Source: Cytophagaceae bacterium (GTDB lineage: Bacteria > Bacteroidota > Bacteroidia > Cytophagales > Cytophagaceae). Taken from it: DNA of 31,162 bases. The DNA lies in contig JAGKWN010000044.1 of assembly GCA_021151805.1 (NCBI GenBank), positions 1 through 31,162 on the forward strand, read 5' to 3'. The translations under genes and the position numbers were made by a program. Numbering within the stretch: position 1 is the first letter of the stretch; each line of letters starts with the position of its first letter. Shown piece after piece: positions 24,781 through 31,162 of this stretch. The notes under the pieces were generated by a model, which saw only the letters and a list, made by a program, of their open reading frames with translations, searched no databases and had not been told where the DNA came from.

Positions 24781-25078
24781 AATTCTCTTGCTTTAAATTA
24801 TAACACTAAGTAATAAAAAGATGCTGTAGAGAATTGGTAGGAATGTTGAAGGAAATCTGGATTAACTAAGTGGCAACATTATCCGGCATCCTTTAATAAT
24901 CTGCCAGCGTATCTTATCTTAGAAAAAGCATGTGAGTAAAATTTAAGGTCACATAAAGATCATTCATTAGAATCACTCTTTTTTTGGTATATTTTGATCT
25001 CAATGCCATAATTAAATTCGGTATAAATTTAATTTCTGATTATTGTTAACGGTTCAATTCACAAAAAAAATTCTTGCC
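24781..25078. other. Divergent intergenic region upstream of the hybrid regulator
   Basis: These 298 bases contain no gene. A perfect 9-bp inverted repeat (25010-25018/25026-25034, 7-nt loop) lies 45 bases before the regulator's ATG. No exact TAnnTTTG was found on the plus strand; TATATTTTG near 24988 is close but has one extra base. Confidence 0.65.
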
Positions 25079-28000
25079 ATGGGTTTAAATATCCCGGACA
25101 TATTCAAAAAGATGCTGATAATTTTTTTTATCATCACTTCATTTTCTGTCGGTGCACAGTCTGGAAAAATGAATTTCCGGTTTTTGTCCGCTAAAGATGG
25201 TTTCTATCCTGACAAGGTAAGACAGATTATTCAGGATGCGGATGGCGTCTTGTGGCTGGGAACAAATGAAGGTTTAATAACCTATGACGGAATCCGGTTC
25301 AAGGCTATTCAGGAGCAGCAACGCAAGTCCGTTCCCAAGGGGGCTGATATCATTTGTTTATTGGCAGAACCGAACGGAGATGTATGGATCGGGACAAATA
25401 AAGGATTAGGTCTATATTCTAAAAAGAATGATTCATTTACCCAGATCGCATTCCCTGATGTAAGAGATGTATATGTTGTCTCTGTCTGCAAAGACAAAAT
25501 GGGGGCTGTTTGGGTTGGAACGGATGCGGGCATTTTTAAAATCAATGCGCAAAAGCAGGCGATCCCTTTTTTTAAAGTAAATCCTTTTAACGGAACGTTG
25601 CCATTTGTACGAATCGAAAATTCAGGCAATGCTGTTGTTGTTGTTACACACAACAACATTTACAGGTATGATCCGCAAACAGCAGTCTGTATTGATTCCG
25701 TGGCTTATATCCAACAAAAATTTTTATCTGATAATTATCACACCGCTGTGGAACTGGACGCGAACAATACTGTATGGGTCGGTAAGTACAACGGTGAGGT
25801 TTACACGTATGCATTGGATAAAAAAGAATTGCTTCATTTTGACATGAAGCAGATTACTAAAAATACTTCTGCAATCATCAATTATTTCGATGTACATGAT
25901 CCGGCAAAGATATGGTTGGCGATTGATGAATCAGGCTTGTATTATTATGACGTACAAGGCCAAAGATTTGTTGCTGCTGTAACACATGAGAATGCTGAGC
26001 TTCCTACTTATAAAATCAACACTGTTTTTGTGGATCGTGAAGGCAGCACCTGGCTAGCGATGAGCAAGAATGGGCTGGCGCTGACAAATGATTACCTGAA
26101 TACATTTGGAAAAATCATTCCGCCGGCGGATAAAAGTCAGATTGTGTCAGCTGTATTAAAAGATCATGAGGGAAACATCTGGATAGGCACTGATGGTTCA
26201 GGCATTTATGTTTACAATTCAGCCGGCATATTGCAAAAGCATTTTTATTACCAGGCGAACAAGCCTTCCAGCTTATCAAATGACGCGATCTTATGCATGT
26301 ATCTTGATTCTGAAAAAAGAATCTGGGTAGGCTCTTTCAGAGGCGGGTTAAGTTTATATCAGCCGTTGACACAAACATTTAAACATTACCAGCAAGGCAG
26401 CAGTACTGGCCTGCTGAGAAATGATATCCGTTCCATTGCCGAAGATTCTGAAGGTAATTTATGGCTGGCAGTACATGGTAAAGGAGTTTCAAAATTTAAT
26501 ATTCAAACCGAAAAAGTCACCAATTATCCGTACCTGTCGAGCGCATGGACAACTAAAGTTTTAGTAGACCATGAAGGAACTGTATGGGCAAGTGCCAATA
26601 ATGGCATGAGCAGATTGCGGAAAAATGATACGGCTTTCGTAGACATTAATACTGAGAAACAGTTAACCGAACTGCAGGATCATGACATCAATTGTCTGTT
26701 CGAGGATACACAAAAACGCCTGTGGGTTGGTACTGTAAGCGGACTATACATGATGGATACCAAAACAGACCGGCTTGTAGAAGCCCCTCATCTGCAGCAG
26801 CTGGGTATTGCTTCAATCAAATCCATTCTACAGGATAAGCGTGGTCTTTTTTATGTAAGTACCAACAGAGGTTTATACAAATACATTCCGGCCATTGGCG
26901 AGTGCGGCAGATATGGTATTGAAGATGGCCTGCCCGGTGAAGATTTTGTGATTAATTCAAGCCTGGCGACAGACGCACTGTTATACTTTGGAACCAGCAA
27001 AGGGTTGTGCTGGTTCAACCCGAAAGACGTCGATATTGAATCCATTGAGGTAAAGCCCATTATTACTGAGTTGGTTGTTAATGATATTCACTACGATGCA
27101 GCCTTTCCTCTGACTGATGGAAATATAGAACTGAATTATCAGCAAAATCATCTGCTCTTACAGATTGCAAGTCCAACCTATAAATGGGGTGATGAAAAAT
27201 TTGATGTTGAATTCATGTTGGAAGGTCTCGATAAAACCTGGCAGAAATTAGGTAAAAACAAAAGTGTCAACTATCCTGCTATTCCTCCGGGTACCTATAC
27301 ATTCAAATCGCGCTTACGCATAAGTGGTTCAAACATCATCGGGCCTGAATACAGTTTTCGGGTATCCATTCATCCCCCTTTCTGGGAAACCCTGTGGTTT
27401 AAGATATTGCTTCTCTTGATCGTAATTTTTGCTGTGTATGCCTACAACAGAATAAAGACGTTGCGTATTCAAAAACAAAATGTTTTGCTGGAAGAAAAGA
27501 TCAACGAGCGTACGCACGAACTGACAATACAGAAAGAATTGCTTGAAAAACAACACCGGCAACTCGAAATGGCGAATGCGACAAAAGATAAACTGTTCGC
27601 TGTTATCGCTCATGATCTGAGAAGCCCCTTTACAAGTATCTCTAGCTTAGCGCAGCTATTGTACCATTCGGATTCCGATCAAACAGAAGCAGACAAAAAA
27701 ACCATGACTGGGTATATTCTAAAGGCTTCTAAAAATGCGCTGAATGTTGTTGAGAATCTCCTCGATTGGGCACGCACGCAACGAGGCAGAATTCAATTCA
27801 ATCCCATAGACGTTGATCTGATTCAAAGCATCTCCCATGTGATTCAAGGGTTCGAATTTCAATTGATTGATAAAAAAATACAATTGAATTTTTATTCGCC
27901 AACAGCTATTACTGCTGTTGTCGACAAAGATATGTTTGAAGCAATTCTTCGTAACCTCATTGCTAATGCAATTAAATTCACACCAAGCGAAGGAAATATT

Positions 28001-29131
28001 ATTATTACCCTTCTACCAACAGAAAAAAGTTTTGACATCCGTATACAGGATTCCGGTGTAGGGATGGATGCAGAAACTTTAAAAAAAATCAGTACTGGAA
28101 CATTTCATAAATCTACATCCGGAACTTCAGGTGAAAAAGGTACAGGCCTCGGTTTGGAACTTGTGCAGGAATTTCTTGCTTACCACGAAGCAACATATGA
28201 ATTTCTTTCAGAAGGCAACCAGGGAACAATTGTTCAGCTGCATTTCATCTCTCCTTGTAGCATCCAACTTGATCGTACAACAAATAAGGTGTATGGAAAA
28301 ACCGGACCAGAGGAATTGTATAATAAAGAAAATGTTCAGCAGCCGGTTTTTGAAGACAGACTGGATGCAATAAAGGGCAAAACCATTTTAGTGGTAGACG
28401 ATCAGGAAGACATCCGCAAATCAATTGTTTATAGCTTGCGCAATTACTTTGTGATATTAGAAGCCGAAAACGGAATCCGCGCACTGGAAATAGCCCGTAG
28501 CGAAATGCCCGATATGATTCTTTCAGATGTTATCATGCCTGATATGAATGGGCTGGAGTTAAGTCGGCAGTTAAAAAATTCGGTACAGACCAGCCATATT
28601 CCAATCATATTACTGACCTCACAGAAAGAAGAAGCCAGTATCATCAGCGGCCTTAATACAGGTATAGAAGATTATCTTTTAAAACCTTTCCACCCCCAGA
28701 TTCTGTTGTTAAAGATTGGCAACCTGCTTCAAAACAGAGAATCCCTTAAAATAAAACTAAGCCTGGACGAAGCTTATTTATTAAAGCCCATATCCGAAAA
28801 TTCGCTCGATAAGATCTGGCTCACGAAAGTCCATGACCTGGTTGAAGAACACTTATCCAATGAAGATTTTAATGTGGAGCAATTAAGCAAAGAAATGAGC
28901 ATGCACCGCAGTAATTTTTCAAAAAAACTAACTGCTTTAACCGGCTATACTCCAACAGATTTGATCCGGATGCAACGCATGAAACGCGCCGCCAAACTAA
29001 TCCTTGCCAGTGGCAAAAACATCTCTGAAATTGCCTTTGAAGTAGGCTTTTCAGACCCTAAGTATTTCAGCAAATCTTTTAAGGCGCATTTCGGTGTTTC
29101 CCCCAGCGAATATGGTAAAACACAGGATTAA
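25079..29131 (+). CDS. Hybrid two-component system regulator (HTCS), AraC output
   Basis: The start at 25079 was chosen; a TTG at 25043 is less likely and the ATG at 25112 is possible. The 1350-residue product senses a periplasmic ligand and controls transcription in one chain. After a signal peptide come 13 Reg_prop blades (WLGTNEGL, WIGTNKGL, WVGTDAGI and others) spanning about residues 30-665, which should build two propellers. A Y_Y_Y domain (to about 768) precedes one membrane segment (771-790). The cytoplasmic part has HisKA with His845 (VIAHDLRSPF), an ATPase domain (NLIANAIKFTP, DSGVGM, GTGLGLELV), a receiver with Asp1150 (LSDVIMPDMNG) and Lys in LLKPF, and an AraC HTH at the end. In this family the adjacent glycan gene is often the target; here that is the GH5 gene. 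Ligand unknown. The stop is doubled (TAATAG). Confidence 0.95.
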   Translation: MGLNIPDIFKKMLIIFFIITSFSVGAQSGKMNFRFLSAKDGFYPDKVRQIIQDADGVLWLGTNEGLITYDGIRFKAIQEQQRKSVPKGADIICLLAEPNGDVWIGTNKGLGLYSKKNDSFTQIAFPDVRDVYVVSVCKDKMGAVWVGTDAGIFKINAQKQAIPFFKVNPFNGTLPFVRIENSGNAVVVVTHNNIYRYDPQTAVCIDSVAYIQQKFLSDNYHTAVELDANNTVWVGKYNGEVYTYALDKKELLHFDMKQITKNTSAIINYFDVHDPAKIWLAIDESGLYYYDVQGQRFVAAVTHENAELPTYKINTVFVDREGSTWLAMSKNGLALTNDYLNTFGKIIPPADKSQIVSAVLKDHEGNIWIGTDGSGIYVYNSAGILQKHFYYQANKPSSLSNDAILCMYLDSEKRIWVGSFRGGLSLYQPLTQTFKHYQQGSSTGLLRNDIRSIAEDSEGNLWLAVHGKGVSKFNIQTEKVTNYPYLSSAWTTKVLVDHEGTVWASANNGMSRLRKNDTAFVDINTEKQLTELQDHDINCLFEDTQKRLWVGTVSGLYMMDTKTDRLVEAPHLQQLGIASIKSILQDKRGLFYVSTNRGLYKYIPAIGECGRYGIEDGLPGEDFVINSSLATDALLYFGTSKGLCWFNPKDVDIESIEVKPIITELVVNDIHYDAAFPLTDGNIELNYQQNHLLLQIASPTYKWGDEKFDVEFMLEGLDKTWQKLGKNKSVNYPAIPPGTYTFKSRLRISGSNIIGPEYSFRVSIHPPFWETLWFKILLLLIVIFAVYAYNRIKTLRIQKQNVLLEEKINERTHELTIQKELLEKQHRQLEMANATKDKLFAVIAHDLRSPFTSISSLAQLLYHSDSDQTEADKKTMTGYILKASKNALNVVENLLDWARTQRGRIQFNPIDVDLIQSISHVIQGFEFQLIDKKIQLNFYSPTAITAVVDKDMFEAILRNLIANAIKFTPSEGNIIITLLPTEKSFDIRIQDSGVGMDAETLKKISTGTFHKSTSGTSGEKGTGLGLELVQEFLAYHEATYEFLSEGNQGTIVQLHFISPCSIQLDRTTNKVYGKTGPEELYNKENVQQPVFEDRLDAIKGKTILVVDDQEDIRKSIVYSLRNYFVILEAENGIRALEIARSEMPDMILSDVIMPDMNGLELSRQLKNSVQTSHIPIILLTSQKEEASIISGLNTGIEDYLLKPFHPQILLLKIGNLLQNRESLKIKLSLDEAYLLKPISENSLDKIWLTKVHDLVEEHLSNEDFNVEQLSKEMSMHRSNFSKKLTALTGYTPTDLIRMQRMKRAAKLILASGKNISEIAFEVGFSDPKYFSKSFKAHFGVSPSEYGKTQD

Positions 29132-29366
29132 TAGGTGGTATTGACTTAATATACTGTCCTATTATTCCGGATTTTATATTTTTTACTTTCTGAAATCAAA
29201 GTCAACCTGATACCAAGGCTGTTGTTAAATATCTATTTTTCAATCTGTTCACAGGAATACTTCCAATCAGCCACCATTTCATGACTTAGCCGCCAATCAG
29301 CAATGGTATTTTTATAACATAGAATTGATTTATTCTACGAGTGCCTACCATTCAATTAAAACACAT
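29132..29366. promoter_or_regulatory. Probable regulatory region between the HTCS and the GH5 gene
   Basis: No gene is here. Two copies of CCAATCAGC (29263-29271 and 29293-29301) are spaced by exactly 30 bases, and ACCATT/AATGGT (29273-29278/29302-29307) forms an inverted pair between them. TAGAATTG at 29320-29327 is a one-mismatch -7 candidate 39 bases before the GH5 ATG. A weak 7-bp inverted repeat (29129-29135/29158-29164) at the regulator's stop may be its terminator. These are candidate sites, not proven ones. Confidence 0.45.
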
Positions 29367-31162
29367 ATGAATATGAAACATCTATGCGACCGATACCATA
29401 AGAATGCCTTCTCAATTCCATGTATAAAAACCACAAAGCTGAAAAGCTTTTTCCTTGGATTGATTGTGCTTTTTCTTTCAGGTATTCCACTGCACAAAGT
29501 ACAGGCCCAATCCAAATTGCGTATGCCTGATGGCCAGGAGGTTTTTTTAAGCGGAATGAACGTTGCATGGCAGGACTTTGCCAACGACGTAGGCGATACA
29601 CCCATCAACGAAGCTGCCTGGGCAAAAATATTAGATGATGTAAAAGGTGCCGGCGGAAATACGATCCGCTGGTGGTTATATACCAATGCATCACGTGCAC
29701 CAAAGTTTAACAACGGATATGTTTCCGCTCTTGGAACACAATCGGTTAATAACATTAAAAAAGTATTGGACCTTGCACAGCAACGCGACATGCTTGTTGT
29801 ATTGTGTCTGTTCTCTTTTGATTTACTTCAAACCGGGCAGTATATGGTGAACGGAGATAACAACGTACGCATGCTTACCACAGATGCAGGTATTAAAGCC
29901 TGTATCGACAATTGCATTGTGCCAACCGTTACGAAGATTGGGCAGCACCCCTCTATCGCCTGCTGGGAGATCTTTAACGAACCGGAAGGCATGCTAACCA
30001 ATGAAGGATGGACCGACAGAAGAATCGGATGGTATGACATCCAGCGCTTTGTGAACAGAGCGGCAGGTGCTATCCATCGTGCTGTACCAAATGTATATGT
30101 ATCGAATGGTGCAAAACATATGCATTCACTAACCAATAAGCTGGGACAAAAAAATTATTATTCTGATACCGAATTAAAAAATGCCGGTGGTGATGCAGAT
30201 GGTTATCTGGATTTCTATATGGTACACTATTACGACAATGAAGGTGCGCCAGGAACACAACACTCTCCTTTCCATAACAATTACAGCTATTGGGGCTCTG
30301 ACAAACCTATGATTGTAGCAGAGTTTGGAGCAAAAGGTTATAGCAATAATTTTACTATGTCTTCACAGGAATGTTACAGGCAAGTATATCTGCGGGGATA
30401 CGTGGGTGCTTTAAGCTGGACCTACACAAATCACGATGGCTTTGGCGGTCTTCCGGATGCTACTCCGGGTTTGAACTATCTGAAAACAAATTATCCGTCA
30501 AGCCTTGTTTATTCTGCACAGCCTACGCCAGACTTCGGAACCAACATTGCCTTGAATAAAAAGGTTGTTGTGTCAACCGTTGAAGCCGGTTCGGGCAATG
30601 TAGCATCAAACATTACCGATGCAAGTAACACAACGCGCTGGTCGAGTGAATACACCAACAATCAATACGTAGTGATCGATCTGGGTGCAGTATATGCTGT
30701 GAAAAATATCGTATTGAATTGGGAAGCAGCATATGGTAAATCCTATCAGATTCAGGTTTCGACGGACAGCACCAACTGGACAACCGTATTTCAAACGACA
30801 ACAGGCAATGGTGCAAAAGATATTTTAACAAATCTTACAGGAACAGGTCGCTATGTACGTATGCTTATGACTGAGCGTGGTACACAATGGGGTTATTCTT
30901 TGTATGCATTTGAAGTATACGGAGATCCAAGCTGCAGTGCAAGCATTACCGCAAACGGACCAACAACTTTCTGTCAAGGCGGATCCGTAACACTGACTGC
31001 AAGCACTGGTTCTTCTTACAAATGGATGAATGGAACAGCAACTGTAGGAACTGCAGCAACATACAATGCCACTGCAGCTGGTTCGTATACCGTGGAAGTA
31101 ACCAATGCGAACGGCTGCAAAGCAACATCCACTGCAACAAGCGTGACTGTAAACGCTGCACC
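29367..31162 (+). CDS. Secreted GH5 glycanase with CBM32-like and Ig-like modules (5' part)
   Basis: The frame is open from the ATG at 29367 to the window end (598 codons), so the protein is incomplete. A long basic N-region precedes a signal peptide that ends HKVQA|QSK (about residue 47). Residues 50-385 form a glycoside hydrolase family 5 (clan A) barrel: WEIFNEPEG with the acid/base Glu205, VAEFGAKG with the nucleophile Glu319, and GNTIRWW near the start. Residues about 392-522 form a galactose-binding or F5/8-type module (CBM32-like; NIALNKKVV, RWSSEY, IDLGAVYAVKNIVLNW, RYVRM). From 523 an Ig-like module follows (TFCQGGSVTLTAS, YKWMNG, AGSYTVEVTNANGC). Activity could be on mannan or cellulose; the subfamily cannot be decided by eye. 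A type IX secretion signal would be expected beyond the edge. Confidence 0.92.
   Translation, partial: MNMKHLCDRYHKNAFSIPCIKTTKLKSFFLGLIVLFLSGIPLHKVQAQSKLRMPDGQEVFLSGMNVAWQDFANDVGDTPINEAAWAKILDDVKGAGGNTIRWWLYTNASRAPKFNNGYVSALGTQSVNNIKKVLDLAQQRDMLVVLCLFSFDLLQTGQYMVNGDNNVRMLTTDAGIKACIDNCIVPTVTKIGQHPSIACWEIFNEPEGMLTNEGWTDRRIGWYDIQRFVNRAAGAIHRAVPNVYVSNGAKHMHSLTNKLGQKNYYSDTELKNAGGDADGYLDFYMVHYYDNEGAPGTQHSPFHNNYSYWGSDKPMIVAEFGAKGYSNNFTMSSQECYRQVYLRGYVGALSWTYTNHDGFGGLPDATPGLNYLKTNYPSSLVYSAQPTPDFGTNIALNKKVVVSTVEAGSGNVASNITDASNTTRWSSEYTNNQYVVIDLGAVYAVKNIVLNWEAAYGKSYQIQVSTDSTNWTTVFQTTTGNGAKDILTNLTGTGRYVRMLMTERGTQWGYSLYAFEVYGDPSCSASITANGPTTFCQGGSVTLTASTGSSYKWMNGTATVGTAATYNATAAGSYTVEVTNANGCKATSTATSVTVNAA

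Noticed and set aside
25079..29131. The regulator as two fused or frameshifted genes (sensor kinase plus response regulator)
   Set aside because: The frame is continuous and the domain order is the standard one for hybrid two-component systems.
3142..29311. The 11-mer CAATGGTATTT is shared upstream of the RCC1 gene (3142-3152) and the GH5 gene (29301-29311)
   Set aside because: The copies have opposite orientation relative to their genes, and an 11-base match is expected by chance in a window of this size.
1..31162. CRISPR array, transposase, integrase, rRNA or tRNA genes
   Set aside because: No regularly spaced repeats, no transposase motifs and no cloverleaf were seen on either strand.

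Overview
The window looks like a chromosomal segment from a member of the Bacteroidota, most likely a Cytophaga-like cellulose or polysaccharide degrader (Cytophagales). The signs are a moderate-to-low GC content, start regions without Shine-Dalgarno sequences, several exact TAnnTTTG (-7) promoter elements, signal peptides ending in A-Q, a hybrid two-component regulator of the Reg_prop/Y_Y_Y/AraC type, and giant secreted proteins built from Ig-like modules. The species is inferred from gene content and is not proven.

Layout. 1-3100 (-): the first 1033 codons of a very large secreted protein with an RCC1-type beta-propeller followed by Ig-like modules; it runs off the left edge. 3441-5675 (-): a PIF1/RecD-like helicase with a RecQ-type C-terminal helix-turn-helix. 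5867-10578 (-): a tight five-gene operon of an NrnA-type DHH phosphoesterase followed by four paralogous two-domain FKBP prolyl isomerases, the first a lipoprotein in the position expected for GldI. It is divergent from ndk (10730-11149, +). 11209-16832 (-): a four-gene envelope cluster of a DUF3857/transglutaminase protein with an intact catalytic triad, a paralogue that has lost it, a probable outer-membrane protein and a YiiX-like permuted papain-fold enzyme. 17064-17852 (-): scpA, divergent from dxs (18153-20063, +), which is followed by an alpha/beta hydrolase (+). 20960-22414 (-): two tandem SIMPL (DUF541) paralogues. 22533-22886 (-): a DUF3127 protein ending in an SSB-like acidic tip. 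22948-24427 (+): a YdjM-type membrane metal hydrolase and a DUF4190 membrane protein. 24475-24780 (-): a small secreted protein. 25079-29131 (+): the hybrid two-component regulator. 29367-31162 (+): a secreted GH5 + CBM32 + Ig-like glycanase that runs off the right edge.

How it fits together. Most genes act at the cell envelope: secreted multidomain surface or cellulosic-type proteins at both ends, a periplasmic foldase operon, envelope transglutaminase/papain-like proteins, and a glycan-sensing regulator next to a glycan hydrolase. Housekeeping genes (ndk, nrnA, scpA, dxs, helicase) are interspersed. Seven strong stem-loop terminators separate the units, three of them shared between convergent genes. 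No rRNA, tRNA, CRISPR array, transposase, SusC/SusD pair or phage gene was seen.

The points that most deserve a second look are: the intact/inactivated transglutaminase pair in an envelope operon; the array of four FKBPs whose N-terminal domain is degenerate in every copy; the SSB-like C-terminal tip on DUF3127; the direct repeats between the hybrid regulator and the GH5 gene; and the repeat-flanked 20-bp palindromic terminator at 5794-5835.
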